48,118 nucleotides of DNA from an uncultured Fibrobacter sp. (GCA_946413655.1 CAMKLO010000020.1:1-48118), one strand, 5' to 3'; shown: positions 7,798 to 17,019, numbered from the stretch's first letter. The notes: generated by a model from the sequence alone, not told the origin. Made by a program: numbers and translations.

Positions 7798-9594
7798 CCG
7801 TACCACATACATTCCGTTACGCGGTTTGCTCTTGAGCCTGTTGCCGAGTAGGTCGAAATAGATGGGGTCGCGATTCAGACGCAAATTTTTGCTGTTTTCG
7901 CGCATTTTGTGGCTGCTAATGCTTGTCCTTGTGGTATCCGGTTCGACATAAGGCTTGTCCGGATCATCAACGACCATCTTGATTTTGGTGACGCTCTTGC
8001 AGCCGGTTTCGTTTGTATAAGTGATGGTGTAATAGCCGCTCTTGCTGCCATCGACGTTCTTGAGCGTGTTTTCGCGAGTGGTCGATTTGAACTTGTCCGG
8101 GCCTTCCCAGCTCCAGATTTTGCCGTCCCACGGGTGCGGGCCAAAAGTGATGGTCGCGCCTTTTTTGACTTTCAAATCGGTCGTTTCGTTCCATTCGCCG
8201 TCGCCGACTTTCACATATGGGATAATCTTGGTCTGCGAACACGGGCCCACAACTTTCTTGCCGTCGCAGACGCCAATGGAATCGGGGATGTCGATGACCT
8301 TCGGCTCAAAGTTCGGGGTGGGGAACGCCTTCATGAGAGCCGCAGTCTCCTGTGCGGTAAGCGGGAGTACGGTGCCGTGGCGAGGTGTAAACGCCCCTTT
8401 TGTCTCTGTGTTTTGGATAAACTTGAATGTTTTTAAATCGGAGCTGCTAGTGAACTGGTAATGCCCGTTGTTGTAGCAGTCATACATCAGCACCCACATA
8501 TTCTGGTTGATGAGCTTGAATACGCCGGCGCCTTCGACGGCTTCGTTTGTCTGTTGTAGTGCGCCGGTTCGGTTGTACCAGGTCGGAGCCTTGCCATCTG
8601 CCGAGGTTAATGTCTGGGCTTGCACCTTGCAGATTCCGCCGTCCCCCTCGTTCTTGTAGAATCCGTGGTATAGCTTGTCAACCGGATTATAGACAATGTC
8701 CATGTCAATGGTGGATTTACCGCGGTCGAAGAAGTGTTGCGGGTCGCCTTCGAGGTCGGTAAAGTCTTCGTTTGCATAGTTGAAGAACACTTTATCGTAT
8801 GCGATGGTCCCGTCGTTGGTCAACAGCGAGTAATAAACGAGCGGTCTGCCTTTGCTGCCGTCCTTGTTCACGTGATTTTCGTCCCAGATGGTTTCGGGGG
8901 CCCATACGCGTGTCACGTTGGCGAAGTTCTTGCCCTTGTACTTGTCCGGGAAGTGCACCGTACTGTGCTTCCAGTTGATGAGGTCCCGCGATTTCATGAG
9001 TACCATGCCGCGGTTGCTTGCCCAGCCTTCGGCGCTCTTCATGTCGGTGTTGACCATGTAGAACCAGCCGTCCGGTGCACGTAGCACGTGCGGGTCGCGG
9101 AGCCCTTTCTTGTTGCTTACCGTATCGGCGGCCACGACTCGTTTGCCGTTGTTCATCGGGGTGAAGTTGTAGCCGTCATTGCTCAGCGCATAATAAATGT
9201 TTTCGTTGTTGTTTGCCGGGAAATATGCGAATAGGTAGTTGGAGTATGGTTCAAAACCGTGGATGGAAACCTTGAAATCCTTTTTTTCGGCTCGTGGGGG
9301 GACACTTTGGTTGTCGTATAGCGTTGCGGTAAGGGTCACTTCCTTGTTTTCGCCCACAAAACGCCCGTTGATACGTCCGTCGTGCCCCAAAAAGAGTGTG
9401 TTGGAACTTTCCCATGTAACCGGAAAAGGACCGTATTTTTTCATGGTGTCGGGGAGATTCAAATCATTATAGAGGTCATTGATGCCGGCGGGCTCAAGGT
9501 CGTCAAATGCCGCCCAGAAAGGGGACTTATCGACGATTTCCTGAGCCTGTGCGCCCAGTGCTAATAGAGCAATCAATGATAAAAAACGCTTCAT
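7795..9594 (-). CDS. secreted glycoside hydrolase family 43-type enzyme
   Basis: 599 residues. A signal peptide (MKRFLSLIALLALGAQAQ) is followed by an Ig-like region (VTWESSNTLFLGHDGRI near 60-80) often found before GH43 domains. The five-blade propeller has the catalytic set: base Asp in GLRDPHVL near 166, pKa-modulating Asp in STIDMDIVYNP near 298 and acid Glu in EAVEGAGVFK near 350. WAPETIWDE near 235 is typical. The likely substrate is arabinose- or xylose-containing plant polysaccharide. A beta-rich domain (430-545) and a basic C terminus (FDLLGNRLKSKPRNGMYVVR) follow. The C-terminal motif matches that of the 18.6-kb protein and may be a sorting or anchoring signal. AAGGAG precedes the ATG. 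Confidence 0.88.
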   Translation of the reverse strand: MKRFLSLIALLALGAQAQEIVDKSPFWAAFDDLEPAGINDLYNDLNLPDTMKKYGPFPVTWESSNTLFLGHDGRINGRFVGENKEVTLTATLYDNQSVPPRAEKKDFKVSIHGFEPYSNYLFAYFPANNNENIYYALSNDGYNFTPMNNGKRVVAADTVSNKKGLRDPHVLRAPDGWFYMVNTDMKSAEGWASNRGMVLMKSRDLINWKHSTVHFPDKYKGKNFANVTRVWAPETIWDENHVNKDGSKGRPLVYYSLLTNDGTIAYDKVFFNYANEDFTDLEGDPQHFFDRGKSTIDMDIVYNPVDKLYHGFYKNEGDGGICKVQAQTLTSADGKAPTWYNRTGALQQTNEAVEGAGVFKLINQNMWVLMYDCYNNGHYQFTSSSDLKTFKFIQNTETKGAFTPRHGTVLPLTAQETAALMKAFPTPNFEPKVIDIPDSIGVCDGKKVVGPCSQTKIIPYVKVGDGEWNETTDLKVKKGATITFGPHPWDGKIWSWEGPDKFKSTTRENTLKNVDGSKSGYYTITYTNETGCKSVTKIKMVVDDPDKPYVEPDTTRTSISSHKMRENSKNLRLNRDPIYFDLLGNRLKSKPRNGMYVVR

Positions 9595-9621
9595 ACGGTC
9601 TCCTTAGTAATGACCCGTTTC

Positions 9622-9710
9622 CAAACAATTACTATCTAATAATTGGTAACTATTAACTAATAATTACCATCAATTGACTAATAATTGGTTACAACTAACC
9701 AAAATAAATA
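9622..9710. repeat. AT-rich repeats upstream of the GH43 gene
   Basis: Several TAATAATTGGT(A/T)AC and GTAACTATTAAC words, direct and inverted, lie 30-115 nt upstream of the GH43 start. They could be regulator binding sites, or the same TAGTAACTA repeat family as at 7.5-7.8 kb. The rest of the 9595-9848 gap is featureless except for the promoter of the next gene. Confidence 0.4.
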
Positions 9711-9813
9711 TACTTTTAACAATGATGAAAATCTCAAAAAGGGGAGATAAAGTCTTGAAAAAAAGTCCATAAAAGGCAAGTCTGGCTTATATTCTTAGTA
9801 GAAAGAAAATCTG

Positions 9814-9842
9814 TTGTTATATTTCAATTTATAGCGTATATT
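9814..9842 (+). promoter_or_regulatory. leaderless-type promoter of the HD-GYP regulator
   Basis: TTGTTA (9814-9819), 17-nt spacer, TATATT (9837-9842). The hexamer ends 6 nt before the ATG, so transcription should start at or next to the A of the start codon. There is no Shine-Dalgarno. Confidence 0.65.
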
Positions 9843-9848
9843 ATAACT

Positions 9849-10931
9849 ATGGAAAAAGTCCGTTTAAAAATTTTAGTTGTTGACGACACCAAGACGAATA
9901 TCGAGGTGCTTGAAGGTATTTTGTCCAACGATTATGATGTTTGCGTAGCGCTCAATGGGAAAAAAGCGATTGAACTTACGGAAAAGATTAAGCCCGACTT
10001 GATTTTACTTGACGTGATGATGCCCGAAATGGACGGCTACGAAACTTTGAGAATCATGCGTCAAAAGGATATTCTGCAAGGAATTCCGGTTATCTTTTTG
10101 ACGGCTAAAGCCGACAGCGTTAGCGAACAGACTGGACTGGACTTGGGTGCTGTTGATTATATCACCAAGCCTTTTTCTCCAGAACTTGTCAAACTCCGTA
10201 TCAAGAACCAACTTCAACTGAAACTCCAACGCGACCATCTGCACGAACTTGTTGATGAAAAGACTGCGGACTTGCGCAAGACGTTGAAGGTCATGTTGAC
10301 AAGTCTAGGAGCACTTGCGGAATACCGCGACCCTGAGACGGGCGAGCATATTAAACGTACCCAGATTATTGTCCAGCGCATTGCAGAAGAACTTCGGAAA
10401 AATCCGAAATTCGAAAATGTCATCACTCCAGAATACATCGAAAACCTTGCTACGGCGGCCCCGCTTCACGATATTGGCAAGGTGGGCATCCATGACCGCA
10501 TCTTGCGTAAGCCGGGGAGCCTCACGCATGATGAACGCCAAATCATGATGCAGCACCCGCAGATGGGTTACGATGTCTTACTCGAAGCGACCAAGGAGTT
10601 GCATGACAGTCCGATGGTGAAGATTGCGGCGGATATGGCTTTGGGACATCATGAACACTGGAATGGGGAAGGCTACCCGAACCACAAGAAAGCGGACGAT
10701 ATTCCCATAGGGGCCCGCATCATGGCGGTCGCCGACGTCTATGACGCTCTTGTGTCGAAAAGGCCTTACAAAGATCCGTATCCGCACAAGGTGGCTGTTC
10801 AGGAAATCATCAAGGGTCGTGGGACGCAGTTTGATCCGGATGTCGTCGATGCCTTCCTTGCGATTTCAGAGCAGTTGCCCGAGATTTATGAAGTGTATAA
10901 AGATAATGCTTCCGAGGTGAATTCGGCTTGA
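9849..10931 (+). CDS. response regulator with REC and HD-GYP domains
   Basis: 360 residues. Residues 5-125 form a receiver domain (VVDDTK, phospho-acceptor Asp in LILLDVMMP, TAKA, Lys in YITKPF). A coiled linker leads to an HD-GYP domain from about 150, with PLHDIGKVGI (HD pair) and GHHEHWNGEGYP (the GYP motif). Such proteins hydrolyse cyclic di-GMP in the cytoplasm. The conserved metal ligands are present, so it is likely active. It overlaps the start of the hybrid kinase gene, so the two probably form a signalling pair in which the kinase (or its Hpt) phosphorylates this receiver. Confidence 0.93.
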   Translation: MEKVRLKILVVDDTKTNIEVLEGILSNDYDVCVALNGKKAIELTEKIKPDLILLDVMMPEMDGYETLRIMRQKDILQGIPVIFLTAKADSVSEQTGLDLGAVDYITKPFSPELVKLRIKNQLQLKLQRDHLHELVDEKTADLRKTLKVMLTSLGALAEYRDPETGEHIKRTQIIVQRIAEELRKNPKFENVITPEYIENLATAAPLHDIGKVGIHDRILRKPGSLTHDERQIMMQHPQMGYDVLLEATKELHDSPMVKIAADMALGHHEHWNGEGYPNHKKADDIPIGARIMAVADVYDALVSKRPYKDPYPHKVAVQEIIKGRGTQFDPDVVDAFLAISEQLPEIYEVYKDNASEVNSA

Positions 10932-13900
10932 CGCATAGCCCGCTAAATGAAAAACGCCGGCATCTCAGTTGGCGCATTTCGATTGTCTATACTATACCGA
11001 TGCTTGTATTTTCCATCGCGTTGGTGTTTGTTTTTTCGTATTACTTAAAATCAACGCTGATTTCGGCTTCGTACAGTTCGTCCGATGTGAAATTCCAAGA
11101 TAAGGTCATCACGGACATCGACCTGTTTTTCTCAAAAATAGGAACCCAGTTCAGGTCTGTTCCGCAAATTCTTGAATATACCAAAGAAAATGATATTAAA
11201 AAAGTCCTGAAAAAAAATCTCCAACTGTCCCCGTATATTGTCGATACGTATTACGGAAATACGGACGGTAAATATATCTCGGCAAGGGACTTCAAGTTGG
11301 ACGAAGATAAAAAGGAGTTCAGGACCAAGGCTTGGTATCTGGAAGCGTCGCGAAGCAAGGGGCTCGCCATTACGGGACCTGAAATCAACGATAAGGCAAA
11401 AAAGCGAGTCTTGACGTATTCGTATCCGTTGTGGGATAAAAATGAAAAATTCATAGGGGCTGTTGCTGAGGATATCGACTTGCAAAGGGTTCGTCTGTTG
11501 ATGAGCGAATTTGCAAAGACCGAAGGTGGCATTACGATGCTTGTGGGGTCCGAAAACGACAACTTGTTTACGTATTTCCCTTACGAGACGAACCTTCATA
11601 AAATCGTGGTGGATTCGGTTGCGAATCTTTTAGGTCTAGTACAAGAGAATATAAAACTGGACAGAATAGTTCCCAATAATGTGGCTCGTTTTGAAAAGAC
11701 CGATATTGGCGGTCGCAAGTTGGTATTCATGGTGGCTCCGCTGAAGAACGCCCCGTTCTATCTGGTCCATGTTATCCAGAAAAACAAAATTGTCGCCATG
11801 GTCCAGGAGAATTTGCTCGCTATTGTCTTGGTGATGGCGCTTGTCGTTCTTGCGCTTATGTTCCTCACTTCTTTAATAGTCCATTTCCTTTTCAAGATTT
11901 TTATCGAGAAAGATTTGAATGAAAGCGTGAGTTCCAGTACGATGTTCGAAACGCTTTTGGGAAGTGACAACTTCAGGATTATACTTACAAACGATACGTT
12001 CGACATCCTGCATGCAAGTGCCTATATTGCGGAATTCTTTAATAATGGCAATGATGTCCGTGGAGAAATTCTTTGGAAATTCTTCCATTCCGAACAGTTC
12101 AAAAAGTTTGTCTATAAAGTTTCGAAAGGCGGAAAAATGCACGCCAGCGAACGGCAAATCATCATACCGGTTAGGAATTGTACGGGTGAAGACGCTTGGT
12201 GGAAAGTCATATTCCAGTTCCTAGTCGAAGACGATGGTTCCATACGTTATCTGTTCCTTATTTCCGATGAAACGAGCGGAATCCGGAAGGATACGATTCT
12301 CGATACGATCATGCTTTCGGCGGGTAACTCTATCCTCGTTATTTTTGACAAAAACCGCAAAGTCATGTATATGTCGAAGATGCTGACAGATTACTTGATT
12401 GTCGATTGGAAAGATGTGATTGGCCAGTCGCTTGAAAAATTGCCGAGTTGCGGGATGCCCGAAAAAGTTGTGGAAGCCTTGAAAAAAACATTTGACGAAC
12501 AAGGCGTTTGGAAAGATACGTTCATGTTGCAGACGTTGAATACGCATACGGAAACGTGGTTCCGTGGCGAGGCGTGTACGCTCAAGGTTCAGGATTCCGT
12601 TGTCGGCTATATGCTTTCGATGATTGATATTTCGGAGGTTGTCGCGGCCCGTGAAATTGCAGAGCAGGCGACCCAGGCCAAGAGCGAGTTCTTGGCCAAC
12701 ATGAGTCACGAAATTCGCACTCCGATGAATGCCATTATCGGTATGGCGCACTTGATTCAGGAAACGCAGCTGGATGAACGCCAGCAAGGCTTTGTCGAAC
12801 GTATCAGCCATGCGGCGACGTCCCTGCTCCGGATTATCAATAGCATCTTGGATTTCTCGAAAATCGAGGCCAAAAAGCAGGAACTGGAAATTACGCAGCT
12901 TATTTTGCAAGATGTCATCAATGATGTGACGATACTTGCCGAAGTTCGAATCGCGCAGCGACCTATTGAATTGATTGTCGATATGGATCCTGAAATTCCT
13001 GAAATCTTGATGGGTGACCCGCTTCGCTTGTCTCAAATCTTTACGAACCTGATTAATAATGCAACCAAGTTTACGGAAAGCGGAAGCATAACGTTACAAA
13101 TCAAGTTAGAACAGTTTATTGGAAATAATGTAAAGCTTTCGTTCAGCGTCATCGATACGGGTATCGGTATGACGAACGAACAGTTGAACGTTCTCTTTAC
13201 TGCGTTTACGCAGGCCGATGGCTCGATTACACGCAAGTATGGCGGAACTGGGCTTGGGCTTGTGATTTCGAAATCGCTTGTAGAACTCATGGGCGGTGAA
13301 CTTCAGGTAGAAAGTGAATTTGGAAAAGGCTCCAAGTTCTATTTCTCCTTGATGCTTCCAATTGCGCCGCAGGCAAGTGTTCCCAAGTGGAAATCTGTTT
13401 CTCTGTTCAGAAACAAGAATGTCTTGCTGGTGGATGATTGCGGAAAACTGCGTGAGGTGTTGCGCCACTACTTGACGAAATTGCGTTGTGTGGTGGAAGA
13501 AGCTGGTTCTGTTGATGAAGCTTTGGACTTGATTCAAGCTCATGACGAAGCGGGCGAGACACCGTATGATCTCTTTATTGTCGATTACCAGATGCCGATT
13601 CTGAATGGCTTTGATTTTGTGCAAGGTCTTCCAACCAAGATGAAGAAGATTCCAAAAATCTTGATGCATCCCATACATTTTGATGAAAAGAATTACCACC
13701 TTGCTGAAGAAATGGGATTCAATAGTTGTGTGCCGAAACCGTTACAAATAAGATCTTTGCTTAGCGCCATGCAAGAATCCTTCGGCGAAAAACTCACGTA
13801 CCAAAAGACCGTCAAGACCGAGAAGAATAAAGTTTTCTTTAAAGAGGCGAAAATTCTCCTCGTTGAAGACAACGAAATGAACCAGGAACTGGCGGTGTCG

Positions 13901-14905
13901 CTTTTGAATAGTGTGGGGCTTACCACGATGGTCGCCAATGACGGTGAAATAGCGCTGAAACTTCTCAAGAAAAATGCGTTTGATTTGGTATTAATGGATA
14001 TTCAGATGCCCGTCATGGACGGTCTTGAGGCCACTGCTGAAATTCGTAAGCGCCCGGATGAGTATTTCAAGAATGTGCCGATTATCGCCATGAGTGCAAG
14101 GGCTTTCCAAAAAGATCGCGATGATTGCATCAATGCGGGCATGAACTCTTACATCGCAAAGCCGATTGACCCGAAACTGCTATTTAGCGAATTGGCAAAG
14201 TACTTGCCGCTTGCCGACAAGACTCCTATTGTACAGACTACTGATGAACCTGAATCTCAGCCAGTCAGTAGCGATGACAACACCGTTACACTGTTCCAGA
14301 AGGTCCGACATTTTGATGCCGCTGCTGGGCTGTATCATTCAAACGACAACCGCAACTTGTACTTCAAGATTTTGCAGGGCTTTGTCCGTGATTACGATGG
14401 CAAGATACAGAAACTGAGAAAGGCTTTTGATAATTCCGAATTCGAGGAATTGGCTCGCAATGTCCATACAATCAAGGGCTTGTGTGGAACGATTGGCTCG
14501 TATCATGTGCAGACGCTTGGACACATTCTCGAAAATTCGCTGCTTAAAAAGGAACGCAATTATAGCGATTTTATGGCGTTCGAGAAAGCTTTCGAGGAAC
14601 TCCTTGACGATTTGAAGATTGTCATGCAAAATATTGCATCAGAGCAGGCCAACGCGGCGGTCATCATCAAACACATTGATCCTGAAGCTACGAATAAATT
14701 AAAGAAAGCTATCGAAGAACTCAAGTCTGCCATTGAATCGTGCTCTTCGACGCTTTGCAAACGGATTCTCGATTCTTTGGAAAAAATCATGTTTACACAG
14801 GAACAAGAGAAAATCTTGCAAAAGCTGCATAACCAGGTTGAAGATTACGATTTTACTGAAGCGGCCGTAAGTCTAAAACGCCTTGAAGAAACCTTAGAGG
14901 TGTAA
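10928..14905 (+). CDS. hybrid sensor histidine kinase (Cache-PAS-HisKA-HATPase-REC-REC-Hpt)
   Basis: 1325 residues. A transmembrane segment (about 20-45) precedes a periplasmic Cache-like sensor (WYLEASRSKGLAITGPEI near 140) and a second membrane segment near 290-320. PAS-like regions follow. The HisKA motif NMSHEIRTPMNAIIGM has its His near 593, and the ATPase has NLINNATKF and GTGLGLVISKSLV. Two receivers follow (Asp in FIVDYQMP near 890 and LVLMDIQMP near 1022), then an Hpt domain with VHTIKGLCGTIGSY near 1180. It is a full phosphorelay in one chain. The chosen TTG start overlaps the upstream TGA and has GAGGTG 8 nt before it; it keeps the basic N-terminal tail before the first membrane segment. 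The signal sensed is unknown. Confidence 0.92.
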   Translation: MTHSPLNEKRRHLSWRISIVYTIPMLVFSIALVFVFSYYLKSTLISASYSSSDVKFQDKVITDIDLFFSKIGTQFRSVPQILEYTKENDIKKVLKKNLQLSPYIVDTYYGNTDGKYISARDFKLDEDKKEFRTKAWYLEASRSKGLAITGPEINDKAKKRVLTYSYPLWDKNEKFIGAVAEDIDLQRVRLLMSEFAKTEGGITMLVGSENDNLFTYFPYETNLHKIVVDSVANLLGLVQENIKLDRIVPNNVARFEKTDIGGRKLVFMVAPLKNAPFYLVHVIQKNKIVAMVQENLLAIVLVMALVVLALMFLTSLIVHFLFKIFIEKDLNESVSSSTMFETLLGSDNFRIILTNDTFDILHASAYIAEFFNNGNDVRGEILWKFFHSEQFKKFVYKVSKGGKMHASERQIIIPVRNCTGEDAWWKVIFQFLVEDDGSIRYLFLISDETSGIRKDTILDTIMLSAGNSILVIFDKNRKVMYMSKMLTDYLIVDWKDVIGQSLEKLPSCGMPEKVVEALKKTFDEQGVWKDTFMLQTLNTHTETWFRGEACTLKVQDSVVGYMLSMIDISEVVAAREIAEQATQAKSEFLANMSHEIRTPMNAIIGMAHLIQETQLDERQQGFVERISHAATSLLRIINSILDFSKIEAKKQELEITQLILQDVINDVTILAEVRIAQRPIELIVDMDPEIPEILMGDPLRLSQIFTNLINNATKFTESGSITLQIKLEQFIGNNVKLSFSVIDTGIGMTNEQLNVLFTAFTQADGSITRKYGGTGLGLVISKSLVELMGGELQVESEFGKGSKFYFSLMLPIAPQASVPKWKSVSLFRNKNVLLVDDCGKLREVLRHYLTKLRCVVEEAGSVDEALDLIQAHDEAGETPYDLFIVDYQMPILNGFDFVQGLPTKMKKIPKILMHPIHFDEKNYHLAEEMGFNSCVPKPLQIRSLLSAMQESFGEKLTYQKTVKTEKNKVFFKEAKILLVEDNEMNQELAVSLLNSVGLTTMVANDGEIALKLLKKNAFDLVLMDIQMPVMDGLEATAEIRKRPDEYFKNVPIIAMSARAFQKDRDDCINAGMNSYIAKPIDPKLLFSELAKYLPLADKTPIVQTTDEPESQPVSSDDNTVTLFQKVRHFDAAAGLYHSNDNRNLYFKILQGFVRDYDGKIQKLRKAFDNSEFEELARNVHTIKGLCGTIGSYHVQTLGHILENSLLKKERNYSDFMAFEKAFEELLDDLKIVMQNIASEQANAAVIIKHIDPEATNKLKKAIEELKSAIESCSSTLCKRILDSLEKIMFTQEQEKILQKLHNQVEDYDFTEAAVSLKRLEETLEV

Positions 14906-14953
14906 GCGATAAACTGAGAGTCGCAAATCGTCATTCCTCTTTTTTTAGAATTC

Positions 14954-15214
14954 CTACAATATCATAGCCGCAACGAATGCAATCACAATGATTGTGGCTA
15001 CGATAATGCCGAACGGGTTTGCCGTTTTCTTTTTGCCGTAGGGGCTGCTTGGGTCATCACCGAATTCATTCTCGATAATTTCGTCGTAGTCGGGGAGGTC
15101 GAGGTCGCTGTATTCAGCACCTTCTTTCCAGCCGGTGTTTTTGTCGCTCCCGCAGTGGGGGCAGAAGGTTGCGCCTTTTTTCAGCTCGGCGCCGCAATGG
15201 GGACAGTTATTCAT
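14954..15214 (-). CDS. zinc-ribbon protein with C-terminal membrane anchor
   Basis: From the ATG at 15214 the protein is 86 residues. Two CPHCG motifs (CPHCGAELKKGATFCPHCG) at the very N terminus form a zinc ribbon. An acidic linker and a single hydrophobic segment (FGIIVATIIVIAFVAAMIL) end the chain, giving a tail-anchored topology. A TTG at 15250 would add 12 residues but would bury the ribbon, so the ATG is preferred. Such proteins are common and poorly characterised. The gene is convergent with the kinase gene; no terminator was recognised between them. Confidence 0.7.
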   Translation of the reverse strand: MNNCPHCGAELKKGATFCPHCGSDKNTGWKEGAEYSDLDLPDYDEIIENEFGDDPSSPYGKKKTANPFGIIVATIIVIAFVAAMIL

Positions 15215-15300
15215 AGACGAGAAAAATCTAGTAAATAGCTCTTTCTCCAAAACGTTGTCATGAAAAAGCCCCAGAAATAATTCGAGGTATTTTTCAGCAT

Positions 15301-15326
15301 AAAAAAATCCTCCGATTACTCGGAGG
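15301..15326 (-). terminator. terminator of trpB2
   Basis: CCTCCGA and TCGGAGG pair around a 4-nt loop. The minus strand continues ATTTTTTT and the plus side also has T6, so it may work both ways. It is 23 nt after the trpB2 stop. Confidence 0.85.
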
Positions 15327-15348
15327 TTTTTTAATGCCTTGAGGTGGA

Positions 15349-16734
15349 TTAGCCCTGAACCTGCGGCAGCTGGGCGAGGCTCTTCGCGATGTCTTCATCC
15401 GTCGGGATGTAGTCGCTCATCTCGCCGTCGTTGAACTTCTGGTAGGCGACCATGTCGAAGTAACCCGTGCCGGTGAGGCCGAACACGATGTTCTTGGCCT
15501 GGCCGTTTTCCTTGCACTTGAGGGCTTCGTCGATCGTCGCGCGGATGGCGTGGCTGGATTCTGGAGCCGGGAGGATGCCTTCGGTCTGGGCGAAGAGTTT
15601 GGCGGCTTCGAACACCTTGGTCTGTTCGACGGATGTTGCACGCATCAGGCCCTGATCGTAGAGTTCAGAGAGAATGCTGCTCATGCCGTGGTAGCGGAGG
15701 CCACCGGCGTGGTTGGCAGACGGGATGAAGCTGGAACCCAGCGTGTACATCTTGGCGAGCGGGCAGACCTTGCCGGTATCGCAGAAGTCGTAGGCGTACT
15801 TACCGCGGGTGAAGCTCGGGCAGCTTGCCGGTTCAACGGCGAGAATGTCGTAGTCGGCTTCGCCACGGAGCTTTTCACCGACGAACGGGCTCACGAGACC
15901 ACCGAGGTTGGAACCACCGCCGGCGCAACCGATGATGAGGTCGGCCTTCACGCCAAGCTTGTCGAGGGCGGCCTTCGTTTCGAGACCGATGACGGACTGG
16001 TGGAGGAGCACCTGGTTCAGCACGGAACCGAGAACGTAGCGGTAACCCGGCTGCTTCACGGCGGCTTCCACGGCTTCGGAAATAGCGCAGCCGAGGCTAC
16101 CCGTGGTGCCCGGGAATTCGGCGTTGATCTTCTTGCCGATGTCGGTCGTCATGGACGGGGACGGGGTCACGGATGCACCGTAGGTGCGCATGACTTCGCG
16201 GCGGAACGGCTTCTGTTCGTAGGAGACCTTCACCATATAGACCTGGCAGTCGATGCCGAAGAAGGCCGATGCCATCGAGAGGGCGGTGCCCCACTGGCCT
16301 GCACCCGTTTCGGTGGTCACACCCTTGAGGCCTTGCTTCTTGGCGTAGTAGGCCTGGGCGATGGCGGAGTTGAGCTTGTGGGAACCCGAGGTGTTGTTGC
16401 CTTCGAACTTGTAGTAGATGTGGGCCGGAGTGCCGAGCGCCTGTTCGAGGAAGTAGGCGCGGACCAGCGGCGACGGACGGTACATCTTGTAGAACGTGAG
16501 GATGTCTTCGGGAATTTCGAAGAAGCGTGTGTCGTTGTCCAGTTCCTGCTTGATGAGTTCGTCGCAGAACACGGGCTGCAGGTCTTCGAAGGTTACCGGC
16601 TTGCCGGTACCGGGGTTCAGGAGCGGAGCGGGTTTCTTCTTCATGTCGGCACGGACGTTGTACCATGCCTTCGGGAGTTCATTTTCTTCGAGGTAAGTTT
16701 TGACCGGGCCGTCCAGTTTGAGCGAGTTTCTCAT
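15349..16734 (-). CDS. trpB: tryptophan synthase beta chain, TrpB2 type
   Basis: 461 residues, longer than TrpB1 (about 400) and matching the TrpB2 branch of PLP enzymes. PLP-binding Lys lies in NTSGSHKLNSA near 117, the GAGQWG loop near 143, the glycine-rich phosphate cup GCAGGGSNLGG near 270, and ESSHA near 400. It condenses indole with serine to make tryptophan. TrpB2 proteins often act without TrpA, and no trpA or other trp gene is adjacent. The ATG at 16734 follows an AAAAAGG stretch. The mRNA leader contains a Trp-codon leader peptide and an attenuator, so expression should rise when charged tRNA-Trp is scarce. Confidence 0.95.
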   Translation of the reverse strand: MRNSLKLDGPVKTYLEENELPKAWYNVRADMKKKPAPLLNPGTGKPVTFEDLQPVFCDELIKQELDNDTRFFEIPEDILTFYKMYRPSPLVRAYFLEQALGTPAHIYYKFEGNNTSGSHKLNSAIAQAYYAKKQGLKGVTTETGAGQWGTALSMASAFFGIDCQVYMVKVSYEQKPFRREVMRTYGASVTPSPSMTTDIGKKINAEFPGTTGSLGCAISEAVEAAVKQPGYRYVLGSVLNQVLLHQSVIGLETKAALDKLGVKADLIIGCAGGGSNLGGLVSPFVGEKLRGEADYDILAVEPASCPSFTRGKYAYDFCDTGKVCPLAKMYTLGSSFIPSANHAGGLRYHGMSSILSELYDQGLMRATSVEQTKVFEAAKLFAQTEGILPAPESSHAIRATIDEALKCKENGQAKNIVFGLTGTGYFDMVAYQKFNDGEMSDYIPTDEDIAKSLAQLPQVQG

Positions 16735-16803
16735 TTTATTTTCCTTTTTAGGTTGTAACGTTTCAATTCAGGTCTTTTTGCCGGGCATCCAAAAGTTTTT
16801 TTC

Positions 16804-16832
16804 AAAAAAATTGGCTCCCTTTCAAAGGAGCC
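16804..16832 (-). terminator. trp attenuator terminator hairpin
   Basis: On the minus strand GGCTCCTTT and AAGGGAGCC pair (one G-U) with a minimal loop and are followed by AATTTTTTT. The 5' arm also belongs to CAGGCTCCT (16826-16834), which pairs perfectly over 9 bp with AGGAGCCTG (16863-16871) right after the leader stop. That gives a mutually exclusive antiterminator. Confidence 0.88.
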
Positions 16833-16886
16833 TGCATCTTTCAAATACCGTAACAAAAATACCAGGCTCCTGACTATAGGGCCTGC
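16826..16886 (-). promoter_or_regulatory. antiterminator and pause-hairpin segments of the trp attenuator
   Basis: Segment 1, CAGGC in the Trp-Gln-Ala codons of the leader (16881-16885), can pair with GCCTG of segment 2 (16863-16867). Segment 2 pairs with segment 3 (16826-16834). Segment 3 overlaps the terminator 5' arm. This is the classical 1:2, 2:3, 3:4 layout: a ribosome stalled on the three Trp codons would block segment 1 and allow 2:3. Confidence 0.85.
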
Positions 16887-16921
16887 CACCACCAGAAGTT
16901 GATGCTCGTTACGAATTTCAT
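16874..16921 (-). CDS. trpL: trp leader peptide MKFVTSINFWWWQAL
   Basis: A 15-residue ORF with three consecutive TGG codons, ending 2 nt before the antiterminator segment and 139 nt upstream of trpB2. The tandem Trp codons just before a terminator/antiterminator pair are the defining feature of trp attenuation. There is no clear Shine-Dalgarno. The -10 box ends 7 nt before the ATG, so the mRNA probably has almost no 5' leader. Confidence 0.9.
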   Translation of the reverse strand: MKFVTSINFWWWQAL

Positions 16922-16928
16922 GTGCAGA

Positions 16929-16957
16929 AATATACCTTATTGTAGGCGTACTGGCAA
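16929..16957 (-). promoter_or_regulatory. promoter of the trpL-trpB2 transcript
   Basis: Minus strand: TTGCCA (-35, 16952-16957), 17-nt spacer, TATATT (-10, 16929-16934). It ends 7 nt before the leader-peptide ATG. Confidence 0.75.
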
Positions 16958-17019
16958 GCACATTGTGTAAAAAATTGTTCAATATTCCTGTCAGAGACGC
17001 TACAGAAGGGGTATTGCGT

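Noticed and set aside
15550..16758. 402-residue plus-strand ORF opposite trpB2
   Set aside because: Antisense shadow of trpB2 codon bias; no motifs or ribosome-binding site.
16731..16982. 83-residue minus-strand ORF upstream of trpB2
   Set aside because: It runs through the attenuator in a different frame from the leader peptide; the WWW leader and hairpins explain the region better.
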